A stretch of 52,725 bases of DNA, from NCBI GenBank assembly GCA_017541035.1, contig JAFXZW010000054.1:1-52725 (forward strand). Reading direction: 5' to 3'. The stretch's first letter is position 1; every line of letters starts with the position of its first letter. Below the pieces are notes generated by a model, which was given only the letters and a program-made list of their open reading frames with translations, ran no database searches and was not told where the DNA came from. The stretch is from Eubacterium sp. GTDB taxonomy: Bacteria > Bacillota > Clostridia > Lachnospirales > Lachnospiraceae. Below are positions 1-9,359 of this stretch, in pieces. The translations under genes and the position numbers were made by a program.

Positions 1-1
1 C

Positions 2-649
2 CATACCACGAACCGAAATGTCAATGAGAAGGCAGAACCCAGCAAGTGGAGCTTCCCGGGATCCAACGACGGAACAGCCAGTGTGGATCATACTCTGAAT
101 CGGAATGAAAATCAGAAGGCAGATCCCAGTAAGTGGAACTTCCCCGGTGCCGGCGATGAAACAGCCAATGTGGATCATACAGCAAACCGCAGCATGAATG
201 ACCAGAAGGCAGAACCCAGCAAATGGAGCTATCCGGGTGCTGAGGATGGATCAGCCAGCGTGGACCATACCACGAACCGAAATGTCAATGAGAAGGCAGA
301 ACCCAGCAAGTGGAGCTTCCCGGGTGCAGAAGACGGTTCTAACAGTGTGGACCATACCACAAACCGAAACATCAACGAAAAGGCAGAACCCAGCAAGTGG
401 AGCTTCCCGGGTGCTGAGGATGGATCAGCCAGCGTGGATCATACTGCAAACCGCAACATGAATGACCAGAAAGCGGAACCCAGCAAGTGGAACTATCCGG
501 GAGCATCGGACGGAACCGCCAGTGTGGATCATACATCCAACAGAAATACGAATGAGACGGCAGAACCCAGTAAGTGGAGTTATCCCGGATCGTCAGATGC
601 ATCAACCAGTGTGGATCATACACTTAACCGTAACGTGAATGAAAAGGCT
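2..649 (+). repeat. 87/90-bp in-frame tandem repeat array
   Basis: Units begin at the GTG of the V-D-H-T motif at 83, 170, 260, 347, 434, 524 and 611, with one partial unit before the first. The spacing is 87, 90, 87, 87, 90 and 87 bp. Every unit difference is a multiple of three, so the frame is kept. The 3-bp length variants come from an extra Asp-Gln versus Glu in the N-D-Q-K/N-E-K segment. Confidence 0.9.
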
Positions 650-712
650 GAACCGGTTACATGGCCGCCCACCAGGAGAGCGCTGAAGGCTCAGGCGCTT
701 TCTGAATTATGA
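2..712 (+). CDS. Tandem-repeat protein of the CIS locus (5' end outside the window)
   Basis: The frame is open from the first bases, so the gene begins upstream of the window; the GTG at 83 is only an in-frame valine of a repeat. The visible 236 residues are almost wholly repeats of 29 or 30 residues. Each carries a V-D-H-T-x-N-R-N start, a K-A-E-P-S-K-W core and a [FY]-P-G turn followed by an acidic/Ser stretch. The last repeat breaks off after K-A-E-P and the protein ends in a basic Ala/Leu-rich tail. The stop overlaps the next start (ATGA), so the two genes are probably translationally coupled. I recognise no family. Its place just before a giant scaffold-like protein and the baseplate genes suggests a structural or surface part of the injection system, such as a fibre or decoration, but that is inference. 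Confidence 0.8.
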   Translation, partial: HTTNRNVNEKAEPSKWSFPGSNDGTASVDHTLNRNENQKADPSKWNFPGAGDETANVDHTANRSMNDQKAEPSKWSYPGAEDGSASVDHTTNRNVNEKAEPSKWSFPGAEDGSNSVDHTTNRNINEKAEPSKWSFPGAEDGSASVDHTANRNMNDQKAEPSKWNYPGASDGTASVDHTSNRNTNETAEPSKWSYPGSSDASTSVDHTLNRNVNEKAEPVTWPPTRRALKAQALSEL

Positions 713-3700
713 TTACGATCAAAGCCCCGATCGAGCTGAAGGTAAGATCGGATCTCGCAAAGGGATATGATGCCTTTGGCGAGAAAATAGCCGGCAACTA
801 TGCTCTTATGGGGCTCGAAATCGGTGAAGAAGAGCTGCTGCATATGGTGAGCTCGCCTCCGGAGATCTATCTTATGGACGAGGGCTCAACTACCGTAGGC
901 GGAAACACCTTCATTTCCGGCAGAAATGAAGAAAAATACAGTATCGTCAACAATATGTTGAACCGTATTATGCTTTCTGTAAACGGGGAACTCACCTATC
1001 AGGACAGAACATATATCACGGAAACGCTTCATAAGCTTGGCATCAGAGATGACAGGAAATTCATGACCGAAGTGAGAAAGATGATCGATGAATCTCACCT
1101 GGAAGAGAATTTCCTGAATCATTATTTCGAGCTGGTTCTGGGCGGAGAGAACAGGGAGCTGAGACAGAGAACTCTGGAACTGTCCAAGGAGCTTGTTCAG
1201 AAGGAAACCTATCATACCGAGAGATCCCGTGAGGATTTCCTGAGTGAAAGCATACTTCACAGGCTTCAGACGGGTGCCATTTATCAGATCGTCTCCAATT
1301 TCAATAAGAGCCTGAGTGATACTCGGATTGAACTGCAGGAAAGCATGCTTTCCGAACAGGAAAATGTGGCACGAAAGCTACTGGTTCAGAACTTTCTCTT
1401 CAATGTGGTTAAAGAGGAACCGGAGCTTTTCCATGTGGAAACAGGAAGTGCAGGCGGGAAAGCCGAACCCGGACAGGTAATCCGTGAGGTTTCGGAAAGA
1501 AGTACGGAACGGATCGGAGAGGGGATCCGGGATTCCCGTACATTTGAACAGAGCGAGAGAGAATTCCGCAGATCGGAAGAACTGCGGTCGGAAAGAGAGT
1601 CGGCTTTCCGAAGCGAGCGTGAGACGGCAGAGATCATTTTCCGTGAAGGCGAGACGGCAGAACAGGTCGTAACTCCGGGAATGACAGAGGAGCGGGTGAT
1701 CATTGAAAGAACCCGTGAATCCGAACCCGGAACTGCCGAGTACCGGACAACAGAACGGATCCGTACGGAACAGGATCGGACGGCTCCGGGTGTGCAGAGA
1801 ACGGATGAGGGCGAAATACCCGCTGAAAAGGAACGCGTCTATTCCGTTGAGAAGCCGGGAGAACGACTGACAGACCGGGTGACGGAAGAGAGCACGCTGG
1901 TTACCGAACGCAGTGACAGAGATCACAGCCTGGAGAGAACGGAACAGTATAGAACCGAAAGAGAAGAATTGCTTCGCGCGGAACGCGAGAGAGCGGAGCT
2001 GATCTTCCGTGAAGGAGAAAACCGGGAGAAGCTGGAAGAGACTATCCTGGACAGACTTGCCGAGCAGAGTACGACAGAACGGGAACGTGTTTCGGAAAGC
2101 CATGATACCGAGCTTTTTGGTACGGAGCGCGTGGAATCCCTTCAGGAACAGGTACTCCGTACCGAACAGGTAAGCTCCGAAACGATCCGTCAGGAAGAAA
2201 GAGAGTTTTCGGAAGAGATCATTCCCGGCACTGCTACAGAACGTGTGACCACGGAAGGGGAACGCGTAACAGAACAGCTCCGTACCGAGCAGACCTTTGA
2301 TCATACAGACCGTTATGTGACAGAACAGGGAGAAATCCTTCGGACAGAACATGAGGGTACTGAACTGATCTACCGTGAGGAGAGAACGGCAGCTGCAACG
2401 GAAGAAGACGAAATGGGACTTCCATCCGAAACTGTTCGGGAAACTGGTGTTTATGAAACTGAGCGTATTCGCGAGGCGGGAGAACCGGTTGTATCCGAGC
2501 AGAGAATTCCCACCCCCGGTGAACAGATCATCAGGGAGCAAAGCAGAACGCTTGAAGGTCAGCGGGATGAGTATCATACGAGAGACCGCCTGACAACGGA
2601 ACAGGCATCAGTCATCCGCGCCGAAAGGGAAAGAATAGAACAGCTTCTAACCGCAGGTACGGAAAGTCCTGAGCAGGAAGCGCAAATGCGGGACAGACTG
2701 CAGGAACTGCTCACGTTAGAGAGATCCATCGAAAGAACGCGGACGGAAAGAGAAACCGGAACCGAGCGAACAGAGCGGTACGTCACAGAAGCAGGAGAAA
2801 TCCTTCGGACTGAGCATGAAGGGGCAGAGCTGATCTATCGTGAAGAGTCAGCTGCCGCTGCACCGGAAGAAGGTGAAATGACATCTCCCACCGGAACACT
2901 GAGGGAGAGAGAGACGATAGAAACCGAGCGTATTCGGGAGACCGGAGAGCCGCTCATTTCCGAGCAGAGAATACCCGGAACACCGGGAGAACGAGTGACG
3001 GATGTTCGGCGCAGCGAAACACTGCAGGACCGTACAGAATCCCGCCTGACGGAGAGTCTTACGAGAGAACGGGAATCAGTCATCCGCGCCGAAAGAGAAA
3101 GAATAGAACAGCTTCTTACCGAGGGTACGGAAAGTCCTGAGCAGGAAGCGCAAATGCGGAACAGACTGCAGGAACTGCTCACGATGGAGAGATCCATCGA
3201 AAGAACACGGACGGAAAGAGAAACCGGAACCGAACGAATAGAGCGGTACGTCACAGAAGCAGGAGAAATCCTTCGGACTGAGCATGAAGGGGCAGAACTG
3301 ATTTATCGTGAAGAGTCAGCTGCCTCTGCATCGGAAGAAGGTGAAATGACATCTCCCACCGAAACATTCCGGGAGAGAAGTACGATTGTGACCGAGCGTA
3401 TTCCGGAAACCGGAGAAACGATCATTTCCGGGCAGAGAATCCCCGGTACGCCGGGAGAACGTGTGACGGATGTTCGGCGCAGCGAAACGCTGCAGGATCG
3501 ATCGGAAACCCGCATGACGGAGAGCTTTTCGAGAGAACAGGAAAGGGTCATCCGCGCGGAGAGGGAAAGAATCGAACAGCTTCTTAGCACCGGAATGGAA
3601 AGCCCCGTACAGGAAGCTGAGATGCGGGACAGACTGAAGGAACTTCTCACATTGGAGAGATCCTTCGAAAGAACGCGGGAGGAAAGAGAAACCGGAACCG

Positions 3701-5463
3701 AACGAACAGAGCGTTACGTAACGGAAGCGGGAGAAATCCTTCGAACGGAGCATGAAGGAGCAGAACTGATCTACCGTGAGGGAGAAGCTGTCGAACAGGA
3801 AGGCAGTGAGGCAGTAACTCCGGGAGGCATACATGAGATAAGGGAATCCGAAAGAGAACGTGTCCGGGAAACCGAACGGCTGGAAAAGGAAAGAAGCAGC
3901 GTCGCTACAAGAGAAGAAGCCATTTCCGATATTCGATCCGAAATAAAGGAAAAGCTGGACACCGAACGGATCCGGACAGAACAGCTTCGGACAGAATATG
4001 AGCAGGGAATCGGATCAGGTCGGGAACAGGCAGATCTGGTATACCGTGAAGGCACTGTATCGGAGGGGGCTGAAACACCCGAAGGGCAGGGAACGGAACG
4101 AATCCGGGAAAACCGGGAGCTGGAAAAAGAACGGTTGTCTGAAAGGGATCGCCTGGAGAGAGAACGAAGAAGCTACATCAGTGAAAAAACGGAGGTTTCT
4201 GTAAGAGATGAACTTCGGGAACAGATCAGGGAACAGCTCCGGACGGAGCGTTCTGTTGCCGAAGGAGCTCCGGAACCCGGAAGAGTTTATGACAGAAGTG
4301 AACTGATCTATCGGGAAAAGGAAGCTGCGGGAGAAGAAAGACTTCCGGAGGAAGCCGAAAGAAGAGCGCGTGACATAGAGCGTTACCGAAGCGACAACAT
4401 TTTCGAGAGAGAACTTCTGGAAAGGGAAAGCAGTAAGACAGAGGTAACAGCGGGTCTTGCGTCGGCAGTCCTTCTCGATGTGGTGAAAACCATGTTCCAT
4501 GCCGGTTATGATAAAATTGGAAAGGGTGACACCTGGATTGAGTACAGAGGTGCGCTTTATCACTCTGCGGAGAATGTCTTTGACCGGTTAAATTATAATC
4601 TGGATCAGAGATCCGAATCACAATACAATACCTATTCGGATGTATCTCTTGATTTTGGAACGGATTTCACAAGCTTTCAGGAGCTGCAGGAAATCACTGA
4701 AAATAAAAGCGATGTTCAGACCATCGAAGAAACGATCCGCGAGATGAATGAGATGAATCTTCAGAATGTGGAACGTTACGAGCAGATGGTTCAGGTCTTG
4801 AAGACACTACAACCCGAAAAGAAAAGGAAGACCGGAGGTATCCGGCAGACCCGTCAGGAGGCACTGAACCTGCTGGATGACGAGCAGTCTCTTTATGAAA
4901 AACTTCAGCATGCAGAGAATGCTCAGGAAGAAGAACGAAGAGAGGTTTTCCATGAGATTACCAGGATCTTCCCGGAACACTCCGTAGAGATATTCAAGGT
5001 TGTGGAGCAGTATCTGGATGGCTCGGGACAGCCTAAGGGCGTCGGTGTTTCAAGAAATAATGTGGAAGAAGCTGCAGAAGAGATCCGCAGGATCACTTCT
5101 ATGCCCCAGGTTATTCCGGAACCTGTACCGGAACCCATGGAAATGGAATCCAGTGAGCTGATCTACCGAAGAAATGATCGTATGACACAGGAAGAACTGC
5201 AGGAGATGTTCGAAACTATCCGAAGATCGGATAATCTTCAGAGAAGAGAGGTCGAGCAAAAAAATCAGCAGTTTGAAACAGACAGGAGAAACACGACGAC
5301 CTTTACAACGAATACAGAACGTACTTTGACTCGCCAGGATGCCGAAGATATCGAGGCACTTGTGAGCAGAGGGGTAAGGTCCCAGATGAGTGCGATTTCG
5401 GAGCAGGTACTGCAGAAGCTTGAAAAGAAGCTGAGAAATGAAAAAATCAGAAGAGGAATATAG
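709..5463 (+). CDS. Giant Glu/Arg-rich repeat protein, candidate CIS tape measure or scaffold
   Basis: The 1584-residue protein has three parts. Residues 1-240 are an ordinary, probably folded helical domain. Residues 250 to about 1240 are an extremely charged Glu/Arg/Thr-rich region, probably long helices. The C-terminal 340 residues are again more normal and helical. Inside the charged region a motif of the form [AST]-[ED]-L-[IV]-[YF]-R-E recurs, with nine versions counted, the last near the C-terminus. A 156-residue unit is repeated almost exactly. I do not recognise a named family. In phage tails the tape measure gene sits just before the LysM/hub/spike genes, which is where this lies, and a long helical repeat protein suits a ruler. 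A fibre or sheath-associated protein is the main alternative. It overlaps the previous gene by 4 bp. Confidence 0.85.
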   Translation: MITIKAPIELKVRSDLAKGYDAFGEKIAGNYALMGLEIGEEELLHMVSSPPEIYLMDEGSTTVGGNTFISGRNEEKYSIVNNMLNRIMLSVNGELTYQDRTYITETLHKLGIRDDRKFMTEVRKMIDESHLEENFLNHYFELVLGGENRELRQRTLELSKELVQKETYHTERSREDFLSESILHRLQTGAIYQIVSNFNKSLSDTRIELQESMLSEQENVARKLLVQNFLFNVVKEEPELFHVETGSAGGKAEPGQVIREVSERSTERIGEGIRDSRTFEQSEREFRRSEELRSERESAFRSERETAEIIFREGETAEQVVTPGMTEERVIIERTRESEPGTAEYRTTERIRTEQDRTAPGVQRTDEGEIPAEKERVYSVEKPGERLTDRVTEESTLVTERSDRDHSLERTEQYRTEREELLRAERERAELIFREGENREKLEETILDRLAEQSTTERERVSESHDTELFGTERVESLQEQVLRTEQVSSETIRQEEREFSEEIIPGTATERVTTEGERVTEQLRTEQTFDHTDRYVTEQGEILRTEHEGTELIYREERTAAATEEDEMGLPSETVRETGVYETERIREAGEPVVSEQRIPTPGEQIIREQSRTLEGQRDEYHTRDRLTTEQASVIRAERERIEQLLTAGTESPEQEAQMRDRLQELLTLERSIERTRTERETGTERTERYVTEAGEILRTEHEGAELIYREESAAAAPEEGEMTSPTGTLRERETIETERIRETGEPLISEQRIPGTPGERVTDVRRSETLQDRTESRLTESLTRERESVIRAERERIEQLLTEGTESPEQEAQMRNRLQELLTMERSIERTRTERETGTERIERYVTEAGEILRTEHEGAELIYREESAASASEEGEMTSPTETFRERSTIVTERIPETGETIISGQRIPGTPGERVTDVRRSETLQDRSETRMTESFSREQERVIRAERERIEQLLSTGMESPVQEAEMRDRLKELLTLERSFERTREERETGTERTERYVTEAGEILRTEHEGAELIYREGEAVEQEGSEAVTPGGIHEIRESERERVRETERLEKERSSVATREEAISDIRSEIKEKLDTERIRTEQLRTEYEQGIGSGREQADLVYREGTVSEGAETPEGQGTERIRENRELEKERLSERDRLERERRSYISEKTEVSVRDELREQIREQLRTERSVAEGAPEPGRVYDRSELIYREKEAAGEERLPEEAERRARDIERYRSDNIFERELLERESSKTEVTAGLASAVLLDVVKTMFHAGYDKIGKGDTWIEYRGALYHSAENVFDRLNYNLDQRSESQYNTYSDVSLDFGTDFTSFQELQEITENKSDVQTIEETIREMNEMNLQNVERYEQMVQVLKTLQPEKKRKTGGIRQTRQEALNLLDDEQSLYEKLQHAENAQEEERREVFHEITRIFPEHSVEIFKVVEQYLDGSGQPKGVGVSRNNVEEAAEEIRRITSMPQVIPEPVPEPMEMESSELIYRRNDRMTQEELQEMFETIRRSDNLQRREVEQKNQQFETDRRNTTTFTTNTERTLTRQDAEDIEALVSRGVRSQMSAISEQVLQKLEKKLRNEKIRRGI
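2611..3789 (+). repeat. 468-bp tandem repeat inside the giant CIS protein
   Basis: The block beginning with the V-I-R-A-E-R-E-R-I-E-Q-L-L motif starts at 2611, 3079 and 3547, an exact 468-bp (156-residue) period. The third copy diverges after the L-I-Y-R-E motif near 3789. More diverged, shorter versions of the same motifs occur upstream and downstream. Confidence 0.85.
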
Positions 5464-5479
5464 AGAGAGGTGATCAGGT

Positions 5480-6358
5480 ATGGAAGTAGGTAAGATGCTT
5501 CAGAATTTCACAGGAAGTCTGACAGGTAATGTTACCAAGGCCGTACTTTTAATCCGGAAGATTGAAAAAAAGAATATCAATCAGAACAATAACGAAGTAC
5601 TGGATGCCCTGGGAGCAAAAAATGCAGACGTGATCAAACATTATGATCAACTGAATCAAACGCTTCTCCAGAAGGCAGAGGAATCACTGAGCGGGAAGAA
5701 GGTTGTCACTTATGATACCATCCGTGCTCTTGCTCTGAAAAAAAACTATATTGCTCTTGAGGTACAGTACAATCCTACAACTCTGAGGATGGACACCTCC
5801 GCAGGAAAACAGATGGAATTCAAGGGAAGTGCGCAGAATCCCGAGCTGTCAGTGTATAAAGCTCCCTCGGCTACCATACTTACCTTTGATCTTCTTTTCG
5901 ATGATGTGAATAATATGGATTCCTTTATGCTGGGTGATAATCCCCTTACGGGATTAACTGCTTCAAACGCAGTGAACGCAGCCACGTCCATTCTCAAAGG
6001 GGATGGGTACAGTGTTATGCGTCAAATGCAGGGACTGCTGTCATTGCTTTCCATTGACGAGGCGAGGAGAGTGATCTTCTTCTGGGGAGATATGAGTTTT
6101 CACGGATGCGTGACGGATGTGGATATGCAATATACCATGTTCAACAAGAAGGGACATCCTGTACGAGGGAAGGTCACAATCGCCATCAGACAGGATGATG
6201 AAGATGAAATCAATCAGGCCAGAGACAAGAATTATACCTATGATAAGGAATATTGGGAGAAAGCCTTTGATGCAACCTTCAAGGAAGATGATGAAGGCAG
6301 CATACTGGGTAATGTGAACAAATTTACGAACAACAGTCTTTTAAATCTTAAGCTATAG
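5480..6358 (+). CDS. CIS tube/LysM-type baseplate protein (Afp7-like), copy 1
   Basis: The 292-residue protein resembles the N-terminal domain of CIS tube/LysM-type proteins (Afp7 class), which join the inner tube to the hub. The signs are a Y-N-P-T-T-L segment near residue 95, a V-S-V/L-T-F-D-L-L-F-D core around residue 135, and an F-F-W-G-D-M segment near residue 195 followed by a Y-T-M-F-N-x-x-G-x-P-V-R-G strand. No LysM repeat is obvious at the C-terminus, so the peptidoglycan-binding part may be absent. The ATG follows an AGAGGTGATC-like binding site. It is 16 bp from the previous gene and 10 bp from a paralogue. Confidence 0.75.
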   Translation: MEVGKMLQNFTGSLTGNVTKAVLLIRKIEKKNINQNNNEVLDALGAKNADVIKHYDQLNQTLLQKAEESLSGKKVVTYDTIRALALKKNYIALEVQYNPTTLRMDTSAGKQMEFKGSAQNPELSVYKAPSATILTFDLLFDDVNNMDSFMLGDNPLTGLTASNAVNAATSILKGDGYSVMRQMQGLLSLLSIDEARRVIFFWGDMSFHGCVTDVDMQYTMFNKKGHPVRGKVTIAIRQDDEDEINQARDKNYTYDKEYWEKAFDATFKEDDEGSILGNVNKFTNNSLLNLKL

Positions 6359-6368
6359 GTGAAAAGCC

Positions 6369-7250
6369 ATGGATGTTACTTCTTTACTTGCTTATGCAGG
6401 AAGCTCTGCTATGCAGAATATTGGGAATATAGAGAAAGCTGTCATAGAAATCTTGGACTTAAGAGGAAGAGAACCTGTTTTGAAGAATTCGATACAGGTT
6501 GTTGCCGGAGGCATGGGGGGCGGAATACCCGGCAATCCGGCTGGAGGGCTTGACGGAGATGGTGTGAATCTGAAAAATACCTTCCTCGGTGATTATATTC
6601 AGGATCTCGCGGGTGTAGGTAAGAAACAGACAATTTCAGATGCATATTTTCAGAGACTCAAATATAAGAAACGTTCCTATACCGTTAAGTTCAATCCTAC
6701 CAGTCTTAGCTTTTCCGGACGTAATGGCGGCCGTTTTTCAACCATGGATTATATGTCAGACGATAATGATGAATTACAGTATAAGGGTGTTGATGCTACC
6801 ATCAGCATGTCTGTACAGCTTCTTTTTGATTCCATGGATCCGAAGGATGCCTTTATGAGTGATAAACTGGATTTTTCCCCTACCGGATTTTTAACCGGTG
6901 CTATCGATGCCGGACTATCCTTGGCGGGGAAAAAGAAAAAAACCATACAACGTGAAGTAGAGGGCTTTATAGCGGCTCTTCGAAATGAAAATACGCGCCT
7001 GATCACTTTTAACTGGGGAGATATGTGCTATTCCGGAGTCCTCCGCAGAGTAACCACAGAATACACGATGTTTAATGTTACCGGAGAACCGGTGAGAGCT
7101 ATGGTCGGACTTTCCATCATGTGTGCGGATGCAAAACAGTGGAAGAATTCAGTTGCCGTATGGCAGGAACGGTACAAGAACGCTTTTGAAGGTGGCAGTG
7201 AGAGTTTCGTTAAGACTTCACAGAAGATGGGAAATCTGTTAAACATTTAA
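6369..7250 (+). CDS. CIS tube/LysM-type baseplate protein, copy 2
   Basis: This 293-residue paralogue of the preceding gene keeps the same landmarks: F-N-P-T-S-L near residue 103, a V-Q-L-L-F-D strand, F-N-W-G-D-M near residue 215 and Y-T-M-F-N-V-T-G-E-P-V-R near residue 230. The N-terminus has a Gly-rich stretch that the first copy lacks. Two tandem copies suggest the tube-hub junction is made of two different adaptor rings, as is seen in some CIS types. The start at 6369 has an AGGTG binding site 8 bp upstream. A short overlapping frame at 6359 is not supported. Confidence 0.75.
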   Translation: MDVTSLLAYAGSSAMQNIGNIEKAVIEILDLRGREPVLKNSIQVVAGGMGGGIPGNPAGGLDGDGVNLKNTFLGDYIQDLAGVGKKQTISDAYFQRLKYKKRSYTVKFNPTSLSFSGRNGGRFSTMDYMSDDNDELQYKGVDATISMSVQLLFDSMDPKDAFMSDKLDFSPTGFLTGAIDAGLSLAGKKKKTIQREVEGFIAALRNENTRLITFNWGDMCYSGVLRRVTTEYTMFNVTGEPVRAMVGLSIMCADAKQWKNSVAVWQERYKNAFEGGSESFVKTSQKMGNLLNI

Positions 7251-7266
7251 GTTAGTGTAAGGGATT

Positions 7267-8433
7267 ATGGCAGAGTTAAAATTCGGTGATTTAAAACAGA
7301 CATATGAAAGCTTTCGGGAACCAAAGGCGACGGTTTATATCGATAATCAGGAAATGAATGATCAGCAGCTGCTTACCGTGAATCATGTTGAAGTAGAACT
7401 CACAGCAGGGTATGAGGCATCCATAGCAACGTTAACTCTTGGCGGAGTTTACGATGAGACAACCCGAAGCTTTGAGATCAATAAAACCAAGCAGTTTTTG
7501 TATCTGGGATCGATGGTCGTTATTTATCTGGGGTACGGGACTGCTCTCCGGGAGGTGTTTCGCGGTTTTATTGCCAAGGTTCACTTTATTCTTCCCCCGG
7601 GAGATCTGGATGAAATGCCTTCGGCCGAGCTTACCTGTATGGATGTGAAGGGGCTTATGATGGCCAACAGGCATTCCAAAAAGCTGAAAGCCCTGTATTT
7701 CAGTGATGCGGTAAAAGAGATCCTGGAATCCTACCCGATCTTTCAGGAGACCGGACCCGGCGGGAAACTTTTTATGGAAATGAATATCGGATCAACACCG
7801 GATAAGCCCCCCGGAGCAAATGGTGCGGGACAACAGAAAACCACGGACCGAAGGGTTGAAATGGTGGAAGAGAGCGATTATGAATTCATCGTGAAAGCCG
7901 CCAAACGGTACAATTTTGATTTCTTCGTGGTTGGCAAAAGCCTGTATTTCATTGAAGCGAAAAAGAATAAGACTCCGCTGATCGCACTGAAACCAGGCAG
8001 TGGCGTGGTGAGTCTCGATGTGGGATATGATATGACCGGCCTGGTAAATGAGGTTGTTGTAAGAAATATCGATATGCTTCAGGGCAAATATATCGGTGAT
8101 AAAAAGCAGAGTAAAAATAAAATTTCTCTTGGAAATAAAGCAAAACCGCTGATTGATAAACAGTCACTTGTCTATATCGATCCGACAACGGACAGCAAGG
8201 AGGAAGCCGGATACAGGGCTTCCTATCTGTTGGAGCAGGTTGGTTACCGTCTGGGAAGCATTACCGGCGAGATCGTCGGGATGCCAGAGATCGTCCCGGG
8301 CAGGTTCATCACTTTGGAGGATTTCGGAACTCCGGTCAACAATAATTTCTATTTGACAAATGTGAGGCATACCTTTACCGGAACGGGTTATAAAACCACC
8401 TTTGAAGGCTGTGCAAATGTTATCGGCAGTTAG
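7267..8433 (+). CDS. Baseplate hub protein, phage late control gpD/VgrG-like
   Basis: The 388-residue protein matches the gpD/VgrG hub fold (phage late control D family). This forms the trimeric ring between tube and spike. Supporting features are the P-K-A-T-V-Y-I-D-N-Q-E opening, an early beta domain ending in a V-F-R-G-F-I motif near residue 98, an A-E-L-T-C-M-D-V-K-G-L-M segment near residue 122, and a second beta domain with the typical Y-D-F/F-I-V pattern. In VgrG and Afp8 the spike is fused to this hub; here it is a separate downstream gene, as in phage P2 or Mu. Confidence 0.8.
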   Translation: MAELKFGDLKQTYESFREPKATVYIDNQEMNDQQLLTVNHVEVELTAGYEASIATLTLGGVYDETTRSFEINKTKQFLYLGSMVVIYLGYGTALREVFRGFIAKVHFILPPGDLDEMPSAELTCMDVKGLMMANRHSKKLKALYFSDAVKEILESYPIFQETGPGGKLFMEMNIGSTPDKPPGANGAGQQKTTDRRVEMVEESDYEFIVKAAKRYNFDFFVVGKSLYFIEAKKNKTPLIALKPGSGVVSLDVGYDMTGLVNEVVVRNIDMLQGKYIGDKKQSKNKISLGNKAKPLIDKQSLVYIDPTTDSKEEAGYRASYLLEQVGYRLGSITGEIVGMPEIVPGRFITLEDFGTPVNNNFYLTNVRHTFTGTGYKTTFEGCANVIGS

Positions 8434-8451
8434 AAATGAGAGGAAAACCAG

Positions 8452-9327
8452 ATGGCAATCTTTGACATCATAGATGATGTTTCAAAAAAACGAATGGAAA
8501 AGACCGACACAGGGGACTCCCGTATCATGGGCATCATGCTGGGAAAGGTTGTAAAAAACTATGATGATAATATGCCCGGTCGCGTGAACGTGATCCTGCT
8601 CTCCAGAGAACAGGGTGAGGGTGACGGCGATGAAGCAGACAGTACAAGACTCCTCTGGGCGCGTGTGGTCATGCCTTCATCCGGAGGCTCCTGGGGACAT
8701 TATTTTATTCCGGAGGTGGGAGACCTTGTGCTGGTTGCCTTTGAAGAAGGCAATATAGAAAGGGCCTATGTGATCGGCTGTATACCGAAGACCAACGACA
8801 AGATCCTGACCGGCTCCAAGGATGAGAAGAATAAGTTTAAGAAGATCGTCACAAAAAACGGCAGCGCCATCATTTTTGAAGATATCACCGAGGACAATCA
8901 GGGCGGTGAAGGAGGAGGCGGAGAAGAAGCCGGCTCGAAGGATGTGATTACGATCCAGACGGCAAATAAGTCGCACCGGATCGTAATGAACAATGAGAAA
9001 AAGATGATCGAGCTTTCCGATAAGGACGGAAAAAATCAGATCAAGATCAACACCGATACAGAAAAGGGACTTATTGAAGTAAAGGCGGAAAAAAAATTTA
9101 CCGTAAAAGTAGGTGATAATATCTCTCTTGTTATGAACGGTGAAACGGGAGCTGTGACGCTGAAGGCAAAAAAGGTTTCCATCCAGGCAGATGATGCCAT
9201 TGCGATCGAAAGCACCAGCCGCGCAAACTTTAAGGGCTCCAATGTGACGCTGGAAGCCGGAGGAAGCATGAAGGTATCAAGCGGTGGCCTGGTAGAGGTT
9301 TCCGGAACCCCGATTAAATTAGGCTAA
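8452..9327 (+). CDS. Baseplate spike protein, gpV/gp5 OB-fold type
   Basis: The 291-residue protein has an OB-fold domain at about residues 23-125. It shows the usual spike sequence I-M-L-G-K-V-V-K-N-Y-D-D, then P-G-R-V-N-V, R-L-L-W-A-R-V, a G-D-L-V-L-V-A-F-E-E-G-N core and Y-V-I-G. A Gly/Glu-rich linker follows near residue 155. The rest, about residues 165-291, is a regular alternating beta pattern consistent with a triple beta-helix needle. It ends in a short S-G-T-P-I-K-L-G terminus typical of spike tips. No PAAR gene follows; gp25 comes next. Confidence 0.8.
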   Translation: MAIFDIIDDVSKKRMEKTDTGDSRIMGIMLGKVVKNYDDNMPGRVNVILLSREQGEGDGDEADSTRLLWARVVMPSSGGSWGHYFIPEVGDLVLVAFEEGNIERAYVIGCIPKTNDKILTGSKDEKNKFKKIVTKNGSAIIFEDITEDNQGGEGGGGEEAGSKDVITIQTANKSHRIVMNNEKKMIELSDKDGKNQIKINTDTEKGLIEVKAEKKFTVKVGDNISLVMNGETGAVTLKAKKVSIQADDAIAIESTSRANFKGSNVTLEAGGSMKVSSGGLVEVSGTPIKLG

Positions 9328-9359
9328 GCTCAGCGCCGAAGGCAGGAAGAGGTTTTGAT

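Noticed and set aside
1-660. A CRISPR-like periodic array at the window start
   Set aside because: The period is 87-90 bp, the whole unit is conserved rather than a short repeat with unique spacers, and the array is an open reading frame with frame-keeping length changes.
6359-6553. A 64-residue frame overlapping the second tube protein
   Set aside because: It is a Cys/Arg-rich out-of-frame shadow of a gene with clear family motifs and its own binding site.
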